Positions 1 to 10,900 of a stretch of DNA of 64,000 nucleotides are shown in pieces. Numbering within the stretch: position 1 is the first letter of the stretch; each line of letters begins with the position of its first letter. The position numbers and the translations under genes are program-made. Under the pieces are notes generated by a model that worked only from the letters and a program-made list of their open reading frames with translations, searched no databases and was not told where the DNA came from. This stretch comes from Ceratotherium simum simum (Eukaryota; Chordata; Mammalia; Perissodactyla; Rhinocerotidae), in NCBI RefSeq assembly GCF_000283155.1, contig NW_004454156.1:32261830-32325829 (forward strand), given 5' to 3'.

Positions 1-379
1 ATTCTTTAGAGAGACAGGCGATCCACAATTAAATATATACGTGAGGTGGAACATGAGAATGTGAAAATAACAAGAGAACACAAAGTTCTATAGGAGTACA
101 GAAAAAGGGCTAATTCCGACTGGGTCAGAAGGATGTGGACTAGTTGGGGCAGCAGTGCCCTAAAGGATAAATATGACTTTGACAGGAGCCAACGAAGAAG
201 GGATGCAATCCAAGGAGGATCACAAGAGACTGTGGCCAGAGCCCAGGCTGTGCTGAGAGTGTGGTGGGGAGAGGAAGTAGTTAGCAGGGTCTCTAAGGCT
301 AGAGCAGAGAAGGAGAGAGATGAGAGTGCACAGGAAGCAGTGCAACGAACGCCCAGTTAAACAGCCTGGACTTCATCAG
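1..379. other. Unique sequence, nothing recognised
   Basis: Purine-rich sequence without a recognisable repeat or exon. The 75-residue open frame at 133-360 has low-complexity composition and no family resemblance. Confidence 0.5.
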
Positions 380-1012
380 CGAGGCGTGGGGGACCAACAC
401 GACCTGCCTCTGAGCTCTCAGCCTCCTGTGCTGTCACTCCCCAGCCCTGTCCTAAGTTCCAGACATACAGACCATCTCTCAGTTTCTCATGCCCCATGCT
501 CTCTCTCCACCTGGGCCTTTGCATATTCGGTTTGCTCGGCAGGAAATCCTCTTGCACGTACTCACTCGACAAATACTTATTGAGTACCTACTACCTGCTA
601 GGGGATGAGCAGGACGCTGGGGACATGGTGGTGAGGAAGACACACCACCCCTGCTCTCATGAATCTCATGGTCTTGCCCTTTCCTTCCTGCTCCCCGACC
701 CTTCACACTCCCCATTCAACACCTGATCCTCTCTTTCCCAGCCTTCAGTTCTGAGGTGTGCCACCGTTTGCTCCTAGAGTCCTTCCTTCCGAGTCCTGCC
801 CGTGACTCGGTCAGGGGCCCTTCCTAAAGGACAATCATCTCAGCACCATGTGCCCATCCTTACGTTGCCATCGCCTGTTTACTTGTCCACATCCCTACTT
901 GACTGTGAGCTCAGGGAGGTCAGGGGTCATGCCAGTTATGTTCAGATGGATAGCCCCAGGATCTAGCTCAGTGCCTGGAAGGTAGTAGGAGTTCAAAAAA
1001 TGAATTGAATGG
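380..1012 (+). repeat. L2 LINE 3' region, interrupted
   Basis: Left part (to about 560) contains the L2-typical GGGCCTTTGCATAT. The right part (676-1012) runs through CTGTGAGCTCAGGGAGG and CTCAGTGCCTGGAAGGTAGTA, the L2 3' tail. An oppositely oriented L2 piece separates them. Confidence 0.7.
562..675 (-). repeat. L2 LINE fragment nested in the L2 above
   Basis: AAATACTTATTGAGTACCTA and GACGCTGGGGACATGGTGG are the reverse complement of the L2 3' tail. The piece sits between two halves of a forward L2, suggesting insertion of one ancient L2 into another. Confidence 0.6.
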
Positions 1013-1807
1013 ATGGTGGGTGGTGGAGAGCGGACAGATAAGGGGAATAAAGGTGGACACATCATTTAGGAGACTAGCTCAGGTGAATGTGAAATGAGAA
1101 TCTATTTAAGACACTGTCTGGGGAAGGGCAACAAAGAAGCTGAATCTAGAGGGATTTCAGGAGAAGAGATCTTAGGCACGGGAAAAATGAGAGGAAAAAG
1201 TAGATGGCACTACGGCTCCTAGTTTGGTGGTGATGTCTCCGGGACAGGGGACACAAGAACAAAGGCACATCGAAGAAAGATTGGGTACACCGAGTTTAGG
1301 GTGAGGGTGGCCAAGCCAGGTGGAGCTGGATGGATGAGTCTAGAAATGAAGGAAGTTATCATCCAAGGCCAACCTGCCATACACATAACAGGTGCTCAAG
1401 GCTGATAAACTGAATAAATGAGTTGAAGAAGCAATCAGCACTGCAGAATTTCTCCATGGGACCCACTGTCTGAACACTGCAAATTCTCCCATTAAACCAT
1501 CTATACTCAGGGATAAGAGGCATGTCTGCCCTATAAGAAGCTTCTCGATAAGAAGCTGCCAGGAGGCCTGAGTGATGATTGGTGGCGTGAGGGGGTGATG
1601 GTATGTTTGTTTATCGGCCAGTGACTTGCCTGAGGGCTAAGTCAAAAGCAGCTAGTCAAAGTTGCTGGGAGACAGATGGTCCATTTAGCCCTCAGTGTTG
1701 GCTTAACCAGCCTCCTTCCCACAGGAGCCACAACGGAGTCTTACGTATCAAGAATGGATAAAGGTAAGCCTGTATAATAATCAACTTGCATTTTTATCCA
1801 CAATAGA
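1013..1807. other. Unique intronic sequence, nothing recognised
   Basis: No recognisable repeat, exon or RNA. Possible weak L2-like bases near 1380-1430 are too degraded to call. Confidence 0.45.
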
Positions 1808-1824
1808 AGGACGCTATAATTTTA

Positions 1825-2028
1825 ATAATTTTATTTATTTATTTTTTTCTCCCCAAAGCCCCAGTAGACAGTTGTATGTCATAGCTGCACATCCTTCCAG
1901 TTGCTGTATGTGGGACACGGCCTCAGCATGGCTGGACAAGCGGTGCGTCGGGTGCGCGCCTGGGATCCGAACCCGGGCCACCAGCAGCGGAGCGCGCGCA
2001 CTTAACCGCTAAGCCACGGGGCCGGCCC
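1825..2028 (-). repeat. ERE SINE (tRNA-derived, short-tail type)
   Basis: The reverse complement starts GGGCCGGCCCCGTGGCTTAG and has the GGTTCGGATCCC box B-like motif and the GCAACTGGAAGGATGTGCAG body. TSDs are AGGACGCTATAATTTTA at 1808-1824 and the same 17-mer with one change (A to G) at 2029-2045. Confidence 0.95.
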
Positions 2029-2084
2029 AGGACGCTGTAATTTTAGACACGGAGTGACAACAGCAAACAGATCAGGCTCCTTAT

Positions 2085-2455
2085 ATGTGCTCCAACACAT
2101 CATGCTTTCCACACATCTGCATCTTTGCTTGTGCTGTTCCCTCTCCACGGAATACTCTGCCCCTACTTGGAGGTCCCGTGAGCTCCTGTTCATCCTTCAA
2201 ACCTCCCTTTGTAAGTCGTCTCCTCCTGGAAACCTTCTTTGAGCCCGCCCTCGTCCCTGTTCCTGCTAACTCGGCATCTCATATGAAAAGCGAATCGACC
2301 ATTTACAGCATGCCGTTATGATACATATTCAAACACCTGACTCCTTGTCTCCAGGGTGAGGCCCCCGAGGACAGGAAGCATCTTTTCATCTCCATCCCCA
2401 GTGCCCAGCAAAAAGGCTGGTACATCACGGGTGCTGAACAAACACCTGTGCAACA
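2085..2455 (+). repeat. L2 LINE 3' end
   Basis: CTCCTGTTCATCCTTCAAAC, then TCCTCCTGGAAACCTTCTTT, then the tail AGTGCCCAGCAAAAAGGCTG and GGGTGCTGAACAAA follow the L2 consensus order. Confidence 0.75.
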
Positions 2456-2544
2456 GGACAAGAAAGCCACGCCCCTCCTCCTATGTCACCGTTAACATTA
2501 CCATGAGAAGGGAAAAAGAGTCGATGGCACACTGTGCACCAATG

Positions 2545-2789
2545 GTTCAGAGTTGGGGCTCTGCTCCAGAACATCTGGCTTGGAACCCTGGCTGCATTAA
2601 CTACTGAGTGACCGTAAGCAAGTCACTTCATCTCTCTAGGCCTCAATTTTTTCATCTTCAAAACAGGAACAATAACGGTAAGTAAGCAATGTTACATTGG
2701 GTAATCGTGAGGATTAAGTGATATAATACATATAAAGTGCTGAGTAAAGTGCCTGGTGTGTGGTAAGATTTCAATATATGTTAACTATT
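2545..2789 (+). repeat. MIR SINE
   Basis: Core order is present: GCAAGTCACTTCATCTCTCT, CTCAATTTTTTCATCTTCAA, GAGGATTAAGTGATATAATA and AAGTGCCTGGTGTGTGGTAA. Confidence 0.85.
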
Positions 2790-3160
2790 GGTGTGGTCTG
2801 TGTGTTTGTGCCCCCCACTCCCCCCAAATTCATATATTGAATCCTAACCCCTAAGGTGATGGTATCAGGAGGTGGGGCCTTTGGGAGGTGATAGGTCATG
2901 AGGGCAGAGTCCTCCTGAAAGGGCTTCATGCCCTCATAAAAGGGGCTCCAGAGAGACCCCCTCACTCCTCCCACCACATGAGGACATGGTGACAAGTAGG
3001 CAGTCTGCAACCAGCAAGCAGCCCCCACCAGAAGCAGACCATGCTGGTGCCGTGATCTTGGACGGCCAGCCTCCAGAACCATGAGAAATACATTTCTGTT
3101 GTTGATGAGCCACCCAGTCTGTGGTATCTTGTTATAGAAGTCCGAAATGACTACAACAAC
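2790..3160 (+). repeat. MaLR (MLT1/MST-type) solo LTR
   Basis: Begins near TGTGCCCCCCACTCCCCCCA and AATTCATATATTGAATCCTA. It ends with CAGCCTCCAGAACCATGAG, AAATACATTTCTGTTGTT, GCCACCCAGTCTGTGGTAT and ACTACAACA, the typical MaLR LTR 3' end. No internal sequence is attached. Confidence 0.8.
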
Positions 3161-4620
3161 TATTATCAACATCTTATGAAACTGTTATTTTCTCTACTGC
3201 TTTTGCACCACTTTTCAAATACAGTATTTTCAATTAGTTCTTCCATCCAAAGACAAAAAAATGAGCTGAATGATCAACATCCAACCAAGAGCTATCAAGC
3301 AGCAAGTACATGTGAGCATTACAGGGATTAAGGCAATGAATGAGCTCAGAGTCCTCTCTTCAGGCAAATAACCATACAAACGTTAGAACGTGGGTGTGCC
3401 ATAACACTGGGATGCCACACACAACTGCAAAGTTTGGGAATGGCATACCTCCCAGGGAGCCATTTGAATAGACTGACAAAGACAGTAAGTGAGGGGTACC
3501 CTTAAAGTTGGATGATGCACAGCCTGCACAACAGTACAGGATGGCTCTGCAACGAGGAGCACAAAAGCTACAGGGGTGTGAGGGTGGAAGAGACCACTTC
3601 TTGTTAGTGGAGAATCTAGAAGTTTCCACGGACCATGTGGCAATTAAACTGAACCTTTGGATGGGAAAAGATGGAGGATGGAAGAAGGCATTGTGCAGGA
3701 TACAAGAGAATAAGGAATGAAACAGGTGGGAAAGTACACAGCATGTCTGTGAAAAAACAATAGTCTTATTTGGGTGGATCATATAACATTTACTGGACAC
3801 CTACTGTATTTCAGGAGTAGGGAGGATAAAAAGAAAAAGAGAGAGAAAGTCAACGGCAGGTTGGCCAGAGTATGTGAATTCCTAAAAACTGTGAATTTCA
3901 TTCTCTAAGAGAAAGAGAGCCAGACAAGGTTTGGAGGCTCGGCAGGCAGCAGATCAAAGTTGCAATTCAGAAGGTTAATCTGGTTACAAAGGAGAAGATG
4001 GACCAGCGTGGGTGAGAGAACAGGCTCTTCGAGGAGGATGTGGAAAGCATTCCTGTGAGGCATTCCCCCTGCTTGTGGTTCCTCTGGTCCATTTAAAGTC
4101 TCTCTCCAGGAGGAAGAGTAAATCCGGAAAGAATGCCAGCTCACCTTTAGGGCAAGACCAGGTGTTCGCATTGTCAAAGGGGTGAGTGTGCCTCATTTGC
4201 TTTCCTTACTAGAAGACTATGAAAATGCTTAATCAGAGGACACACAAGGGCCACCAGCCCAGGTGACCACTGAGTCCCTGACGGTTTGCTGACACTGTCG
4301 CAGCAATCAAATGCAGGCTAACCAGCAGTGGCTCGGGCATCATTCTCCTGAGACAGAATCCCCAGTGGGGTTCTGCTAATGCCATGCCTTCAGTACCATC
4401 ACGAGAACGTGGGTCTTGTCGCCTGCACCTCTCAATGGCCACAGGGAAAGCACCTGAAAACATCGCCTGGACCACTTTTCTTGGAGCCTCTGTGTAAGCC
4501 AGAATGTGTCTCTTGAGCTTAAACTTGTAAATCCAACTACAAACCAAATGGTCCCACGTTCATATCCCACAGGCCACTAGGAACAAAAACGGCCCCAATT
4601 ACAACCGTCCTAACATACCA
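3161..4620. other. Unique intronic sequence, no exon or clear repeat
   Basis: Overlapping open frames on the minus strand (up to 146 residues at 3360-3800) are low-complexity and match no family I know. A possible MIR/L2 remnant lies near 3785-3815 (TACTGGACACCTACTGTATT). Confidence 0.45.
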
Positions 4621-4624
4621 GGTG

Positions 4625-4760
4625 ACTAATTATTTGTGGAGTGTCTGTTTAGCACCTGTCTCTCCTCAAGACCGTAAGCTCCACGGGGACAGAGACTTGG
4701 TGTGTCTTTCACTGGTGCAGCCTAGCCCCCGGCACAATGCCTGGCATATTAAGCAGGGGC
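4625..4760 (+). repeat. L2 LINE 3' tail
   Basis: ACCGTAAGCTCCACGGGGAC and GCACAATGCCTGGCATATTA match the terminal L2 segment. Confidence 0.65.
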
Positions 4761-4919
4761 CCATTTTGTCCTCTCTCGGCCCCTTACACATGCCTGTCCT
4801 CCTGAATTCCCTGCCTCGGTTAGAGGTGCACCACTTCTCCATCCTCACAAGCCAGAAATGGGAGCATCATCCAGGCTCCTCCCCTGCCATGTCCCATATA
4901 CCCAATCAACGGTAAGTCC

Positions 4920-5420
4920 TGAGAGGCAGCTTAGCCTAATGGTTAGGAGTTGGGTCCCTGAAGCCAAACTGTCTGGCTTCTTATCTTGGTCTGTCACAAA
5001 CTAACAATGTGACCATGGTCAAGCTTCTTAATCTCTGAGTCTCAGTTCCCTGATCTGTAAAATGGAGTTTATAGGGGCCGGCCCAGGGGCGCAAGCCGTT
5101 AAGTGCACGCGCTCCGCTGCAGCGGTCCGGGGTTCGCTGGTTTGGATCCCGGGTGCGCACTGACGCACCGCTTGGCAAGCCATGCTGTGGCGGCGTCCCA
5201 TATAAAGTGGAGGAAGATGGGCATGGATGTTAGCCCAGGGCCAGTCTTCCTCAGAAAAAAAAGAGGATTGGCAGATGTTAGCACAGGGCTGATCTCCTCA
5301 TACACACAAAAAAAGGAGTTTATAATAATAGCTCCTACCTCATAGTTATTGTTGGATGGAATGAAACACTTAAGAACAGTGACTTGCAGGCAGTAAGGAC
5401 TTCATAAATGTTAACTATTA
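4920..5420 (+). repeat. MIR SINE split by an ERE
   Basis: GCTTAGCCTAATGGTTAGGA and TGACCATGGTCAAGCTTCTT lie left of the ERE. AATAGCTCCTACCTCATAG and the TAAATGTTAACTATTATTA tail lie right of it at 5325-5420. Joined around the ERE, they form one MIR. Confidence 0.85.
5074..5314 (+). repeat. ERE SINE (long-tail type)
   Basis: The head GGGGCCGGCCCAGGGGCGCA is followed by the GGAAGATGGGCATGGATGTT tail type. The TSD GGAGTTTATA is at 5064-5073 and 5315-5324, both inside a MIR. Confidence 0.95.
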
Positions 5421-5424
5421 TTAC

Positions 5425-5990
5425 CCTATCTGACCTTCAGTGATATGTCATGAATCTATTCCTCTCCCTGTCTCTGAGCTTGCTCCCTCCAATCCTCCAT
5501 CCTCTAAGGCCTGCGCTGTCACCAAAACGACCACAGTCCTCTGCTCACTGTACAATGTATAAAGTCCAGCCTCCCGCATGGAGCTATGAGGACCTGGATG
5601 ATCTTACCCCGTCCACCTCTCCAGGCTCACGTCTGCCCACTCCCTCCTTGAACCCTGCCCTCCAGCCATTCTCTTCCCCAGGCCTGTGTGTGATCAGCTC
5701 CTGCTCCTCCTTCAGGAGTAAACTCCAGTGTCACCTCCTCAGAGAGGACCTCCATGGTCACTCCATCCCAAGTGCCCCTGTCCCTCCTCCATCACTCCCT
5801 GCACCAGTGCCCTGTTTGGCTTCTTCTTAGTACTTATTAGAGCTGGAAATCTCCAGATTCATCTGCAGGTCTATCTCCGACCCTCCACTAGAATGTGAGC
5901 TGTCTAGGGCAGAGATGCTCTGGTTTCACAAAGGATCTACTCTCTTGTTTACTCTCATCAACCCCAGTGCTTAGAAAGTGCCTGGTCACG
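5425..5990 (+). repeat. L2 LINE 3' region
   Basis: TATAAAGTCCAGCCTCCCGC, TGTCACCTCCTCAGAGAGGA, CCACTAGAATGTGAGCTGTC and AACCCCAGTGCTTAGAAAGT follow the L2 consensus in order. The 126-residue open frame here is L2-derived and not a gene. Confidence 0.75.
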
Positions 5991-6435
5991 GTGCAGTTCC
6001 AGGATTAGCCAAGTTCTCCTGCAGGCCTCTCTTCATGCTGTCGTCTCTTCCTCAACCACCCACACGTTGCCTTGCTAGCTGCTTCCAGCCTTCTGTTCTC
6101 AATTTAGACCCCATGGCTCTGAGAAAGCCATTCCCCTGGGCCAGATTTCCTTCTTAGTACCTCCCACTGAATTCAGGGCTCAAAACTTAGATGTCTGCAA
6201 CAATCTACTGACTATTCACTTCTCTGTTCCCTGCCAGATGGAGTCTTGGCACCGGGAGCTGCATTTTGTTAATATCTGATCCCCAGATTTATAACAGTAC
6301 CTTGTAGATATAACTATTCAGTAACTGTTTATTAAAAGAATCAATAAATGGACAAATGAATAATTCCCAAAGAGATCCAAATGCCGTCACGGTTTGACAC
6401 AATTACCTGGAAGTTAGGTGTAGAGGCACTTTGAA
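5991..6435. other. Mostly unique sequence with a weak L2-like tail
   Basis: Near 6270-6355, GATCCCCAGATTTATAACAG and ACTGTTTATTAAAAGAATCA resemble a decayed L2 3' tail. Nothing else was recognised. Confidence 0.35.
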
Positions 6436-6888
6436 GAAAATATAGGAGTAAATCTTTTAACACTGGGTTAGGCAATGGTTTCTTAGATATGACAGCTAAA
6501 GCACAAACAATGAAAGAAAAAATAGATAAACTGGTCTTCATCAAAATTAAAAACTTTTGTGCTTCAAAGGACACCATCAAGAAAGTGAACAAGATAACCC
6601 CAGAATGGAAGAAAATATATGCAAAGCATATGTCTGATAAGGGGCTTGTAGCCATACTATATAAAGATCTTTACAACTCAAACAACGCAAAGACAAGTAA
6701 ACAGATTAAAAACTAAGCAAAGGATTTGAACAGCCATTTCTCAAAGAAGATATACAAATGGCCAATAAGCACTAGAAAAGATGCTCAACGTCTTTATTAT
6801 TAGTCACTAGGGAAATGCAAATCGAAACCATGAGACACGACTTCATGCCCACTAAAATGGCTAAAATAAAAAAAAAAAAAGATAGACA

Positions 6889-7323
6889 GGGCCAGCCCTG
6901 TGGCCTAGTGGTTAAGTTCGGCATGCTCCACTTTGGCAGCCTGGGTTTGGTTCCCATGTGCAGACCTACACCACTCATNNNNNNNNNNNNNNNNNNNNNN
7001 NNNNNNNNNNNNNNNNNNNNNNNNNNNNNNNNNNNNNNNNNNNNNNNNNNNNNNNNNNNNNNNNNNNNNNNNNNNNNNNNNNNNNNNNNNNNNNNNNNNN
7101 NNNNNNNNNNNNNATGCACTCTGCTTCAGTGGCCCAGGGTTCGCAGGTTTGGATCCCGGGCATGCACCAACACACCGCTTGTCAAGCCATGTTTTGGCAG
7201 TGTCCCATGTAATGTAGAGGAAGACGGGCCCAGATGTTAGCCCAGGGCCAATCTTCCTCAACAAAAAGAGAAGGATTGGCATTGGATGTTAGCTCAGGGC
7301 TGATCTTCCTCACAAAAAAAAAG
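6889..7323 (+). repeat. ERE SINE cluster (two heads) with an assembly gap inside
   Basis: Left of the gap is an ERE head (GGGCCAGCCCTGTGGCCTAG) running to CCACTCAT. Right of the gap the sequence restarts inside another head (CACTCTGCTTCAGTGGCCC, GGTTTGGATCC) and runs to the long tail. The flanks AAAAAAGATAGACA at 6875-6888 and 7324-7337 bracket the whole block as one TSD pair. Confidence 0.85.
6979..7113. other. Assembly gap, 135 N
   Basis: A run of 135 N inside the ERE cluster. The size is not a round default, so it may be an estimate. Confidence 0.99.
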
Positions 7324-7780
7324 AAAAAAGATAGACAATAACACCTGTTGGTGAGGATGTGGAGATACTTGAACCCTCATTTGTTACTTGTGGAATTGTA
7401 AAATTACTGTAGCTGCTTTGGAAAACTGTTTGGCAGTTTCTCAAAAAATGAAGCATAGAGTGACTATTGCTGAGTTACTCAGCAATTCCACTCCTAGTTA
7501 CACACACAAAAATATATGAGAACATATGTCCACACCAAAGTTTGTACAAACACTTTCATAGTAGCATTATTCACAATAGTCAAGAAGTAGTAACAACCCA
7601 AGTGGCTACCAATTGATGAACAGATGAACAAAACATGGAATATCTGTACAATGAAATATTACTGGGCATTAAAAAGGAATAAAGTACTGACATATGATAC
7701 AACGTGGATGAACCTTGAAAATATTATCCTATGTGAAAGATGCCAGTCACAAAAGACTAAATAGTAAATGATTCCATTTA

Positions 7781-7987
7781 CAGTCATGCGCTACATAACG
7801 ACATTTCAGTCAATGACAAACTGCATATGCAACAGTGATTCCATGAGTGCCATATAGCCTAGAGGTATAGTAGGCTATACCATCTACTTGTTTGTGTAAG
7901 TACACTCAATGATGTTTGCGCAATGACGAAATAGCCTAATAACACATTTCTCAGAATGTATCGCTGTTGTTAAGTGATGCATGACTG
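7781..7987 (-). mobile_element. Tc1/mariner (Tigger-like) MITE in the L1
   Basis: The ends are CAGTCATGC and GCATGACTG, flanked by TA on both sides (7779-7780, 7988-7989). Interior motifs TGTAAGTACACTCAATGATG and ACACATTTCTCAGAATGTAT match a common mammalian non-autonomous family. At about 207 bases it has no room for a transposase. The family name is not certain. Confidence 0.85.
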
Positions 7988-8463
7988 TATGTGAAATGTC
8001 CAGAATACACAAATTCATAGAAACAGAAAGATTAGTGGTTTCCAGAGGATCAGGGAAGGGGGAAATGGGGAGTGACTGCTAACGGATACAGGGGTTTCTT
8101 CTTGAGATGATGAAAATGGTCTAATATTAGATACTGGTGATAGCTGCAGAACTCTGTGAATATACTAAAAACCAGCAAATTGTACACTTTTAAAGAGTGA
8201 ATTTTATGGTATGTGAATTACATCCTAATACTTACTCATTTGCCCGAGATGGGGAGGGACGGTCTGACTTTTATGTTTGGGAGAGGGAATTAGGCCTGGT
8301 CTCCTTCACTGTTTCTGGGCTTCTTTCTTGTTTTGTACAGTAAATGGTTTGCCTATGCAGGAAAGGCCTGCAGTTGTCCAGGCTGGCCTCTGACCAGAAA
8401 GTAAACGCAATTCATGGGAACAAAAAAGAGAGCTTGATTGTACGCACTTCTAAAAGAACATCC

Positions 8464-8655
8464 TGGGCCGGCCCCGTGGCTTAGCGGTTAAGTGCGCGTG
8501 CTCCGCTACTGGTGGCCCGGGTTCGGATCCCGGGTGCACACCGATGCACCACTTCTCCGGCCATGCTGAGGCCGCGTCCCACATACAGCAACTAGAACGA
8601 TGTGCAACTATGACATACAACTATCTACTGGAGCTTTGGGGGGAAAAAAAATAAT
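8464..8655 (+). repeat. ERE SINE (short-tail type)
   Basis: GGGCCGGCCCCGTGGCTTAG head and the GACATACAACTATCTACTGG tail. The perfect TSD TAAAAGAACATCC is at 8451-8463 and 8656-8668. Confidence 0.96.
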
Positions 8656-8668
8656 TAAAAGAACATCC

Positions 8669-9414
8669 AACGATTCAGGACTACCGGCAATAAAGGTGAG
8701 ATTTCATCCATTTCATCCATGTGTGATTTCTCTTATTTTGCATTCAGGAAGGTAAGAAATAGTTTTAATGACAGGCCCCGCAAATTCTAAAATCAGCCAA
8801 AGGTTAGGAGCCTCCACCCTATTCTCTTTTGTTCAGAAATTAGCAGGGAAATTACCAAGAGGTAGACAGATGTTCAGGACATATCTATATCAAAGTGAAT
8901 GTCACCAACTCAAGAGAGCAAGAACTCATTCAGAAGAATCACAAAAGGAATAATTTTCTCAATATATGATTCAATGGTATTTAATTTTATATCTTTACAA
9001 CATCTAAAATAGTCTTTTATACCAGTCACGAGCTATATATGCATTTTGGGAACACTGCTTTCAGTCCATGAGAAAAGGCTTCTACCCGAACAAGCCAGTC
9101 TGGGTCCACATCTTAATATAACAGGTCCCACATAGCTTGCCTGGTTTCTAACAACACAGACATTAGATGCCTTCTATATTCAGACCAGATCACACTTTTA
9201 CAGCAAAGAAGAAGCCAGTGTGTACGCTTCTTCTTCAGCAGAGCCTGCGGACTTAGCTCATAATGAGCAACGCTCCTGCTGCCTCTGGTTTCCTTAACTG
9301 CTCCCCTGTTCCAGGTTGGGATGCAATAAATATGGTAATACAAAGAGGCAAAGATGATTAAACCCCAGCTTTATCCCAGCCCTTCCTTTCTTATTTTGTC
9401 AGGAATGTGCCACA
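8669..9414. other. Unique intronic sequence, nothing recognised
   Basis: No repeat, exon or RNA recognised. Short open frames here have no resemblance to known families. Confidence 0.45.
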
Positions 9415-9635
9415 GCCCCTACAAGGCAATCCAGAGTCTGTTTTTATTAAAATATACAGGGACATCTGAGGCGAAATAATCCTTAATTATTACGTTTACA
9501 ACGGAATTGCAATTTTAGAAAAAGAAAGAGCCTGTGACAGCAACTCGAATGCTCAGTAAATCTGTTACATTTAGAGATTTAATAGAACTCATCGCAGAAA
9601 AACACCGCAGCCAGCATGAGGGTTTTTCAGTGTGA
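9415..9635. promoter_or_regulatory. Candidate conserved noncoding element (composition only)
   Basis: Repeat-free, AT-rich stretch with several homeodomain-like ATTA/TAAT cores (CCTTAATTATTACG, TTTAATAG) and well-mixed sequence. The call is inferred from texture only; no alignment was possible. Confidence 0.2.
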
Positions 9636-9764
9636 GTTCTTGGTTTAGGGAGGACAAGTGGCCTTGATGATGTGGAAAAATTCAAGGCCAAGTCAGTATC
9701 ACGTCAGAAAAGCTCTCCAAGGGAGAAGAACAGAGCAACTTTCCAGAAAAATCAAGAGGCCTCG

Positions 9765-9975
9765 TGGTGTAGGTAAAAGCAGCATGGATTCTAGGGGTTG
9801 GCAGAGCCAAGGCTGGAATCCCACACGCATCACTTACTCACCTGTGACCTTGAACAAGCGATTTGACCTCTCTGAGCCTCAGTTTACTCATCCATTTGCA
9901 GGGATAATGGCATCTACTGTACTGGGTTGGGATGAAAGTCAAATACAATGGCCCGTGTGATGCTTAGCATCTGAA
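9765..9975 (+). repeat. MIR SINE
   Basis: GGAATCCCACACGCATCACT, CTGTGACCTTGAACAAGCGA and CTCTCTGAGCCTCAGTTTAC are in MIR order. Confidence 0.85.
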
Positions 9976-10084
9976 CTATACGAATCAGTTCTCTTTGGGT
10001 TCACATATACGTGCATGACCAAATAGCACAGATCTCTTACCTGTTCACAGATACTACATGTCAATGCTATTTCTTCTTTCCCCC

Positions 10085-10335
10085 CCCAGCTTTGACGTAT
10101 AATTGACCAATAAAAATTGTATATATTTAAGGTGTATATTAAATATATTGTAAACATTTAAGGTGATGCTTTATACAGGTATACACTGTGAAATAATCAC
10201 CACAATCAAGCTCATTAACATATCCATCACCTCGTATAGTTACCATTTTTTTCTTTTCTTTTTTCCATGCTATTTTCTTAACTCTTACTAGAACACTAAT
10301 ATCCAGGCCTTTATAACCACTATTTACACTCAGCA
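10085..10335 (+). repeat. L1M fragment
   Basis: TGTATATATTTAAGGTGTAT, AATAATCACCACAATCAAGC and TAACATATCCATCACCTCGT match a recurrent L1M noncoding segment. Confidence 0.65.
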
Positions 10336-10474
10336 CCTCACAAACACATACTTGGGGGGGATGAAGTTAATTACAGACATCACAGTAATGATAACAATGT
10401 CTACATGGTCACCCAAAATGATGATTAAAAATAAAAATAAGAACAATGATACTCAAAATGGTAACTTTTTTCTT

Positions 10475-10700
10475 CCAGTTAAGAGCTCAAACTCTAAAGC
10501 TAGATTGACCGGATTCAAACCCAGCCCTACCCATCCCCTCTGTGACCCTGAGCCATGACCTAACATATTGGTCCTCAGTTTCATTGTCTGTAAAATGGGG
10601 ATAATAACAGTACCCACCTCATGGGGTCACATGAGCATTAAATGCATTAATATCTGAAAAAACGTAGAACAGAGCCTGATGCTGAGTGAGAATTGCATTC
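10475..10700 (+). repeat. MIR SINE
   Basis: GAGCTCAAACTCTAAAGCTA, TCCTCAGTTTCATTGTCTGT, AAAATGGGGATAATAACAGT and GTACCCACCTCATGGGG follow the MIR consensus. Confidence 0.88.
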
Positions 10701-10744
10701 GTATGTGTAAAATAAATAAAATACGGAAATGTTTCACATAGGTT

Positions 10745-10900
10745 CTCTCTCTTGATATTCAAAACAGGGCTTTATGAGAGGTTGGGGAACAAGCCAAAGC
10801 TCTAAGAAGTACGTGACATGACACTGACTTGTTCTTGCTCAGGGTCACCCAGCTTATAGATGGCAAGACCAGAATCAGACCCTGCTCCTGTTTCTCTGTT
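10745..10900 (-). repeat. MIR SINE fragment
   Basis: GGGTCACCCAGCTTATAGAT and GGCAAGACCAGAATCAGACC are the reverse complement of the MIR head. Confidence 0.5.

Larger units (their letters stand above)
6436..8235 (+). repeat. L1M LINE 3' end (ORF2 C-terminus and 3' UTR), with nested inserts
   Basis: AAAATTAAAAACTTTTGTGC, AAAGGACACCATCAAGAAAG, GATATACAAATGGCCAATAA and AACGTGGATGAACCTTGAAA are the conserved end of L1 ORF2, followed by a 3' UTR-like region to about 8235. The reading frame is broken, so it is a dead copy. It contains an ERE cluster and a Tc1/mariner-type MITE. Confidence 0.9.

Noticed and set aside
5450..5830. 126-residue open frame rich in Pro/Ser
   Set aside because: It is the L2 3' region read in one frame, with clear L2 consensus words.
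8464..8540. tRNA gene suggested by A- and B-box-like sequences in the GGCCGGCCCC... element
   Set aside because: The tRNA-like head is part of an ERE SINE. It lacks a complete cloverleaf, is followed by a SINE body and A tail, and has TSDs.
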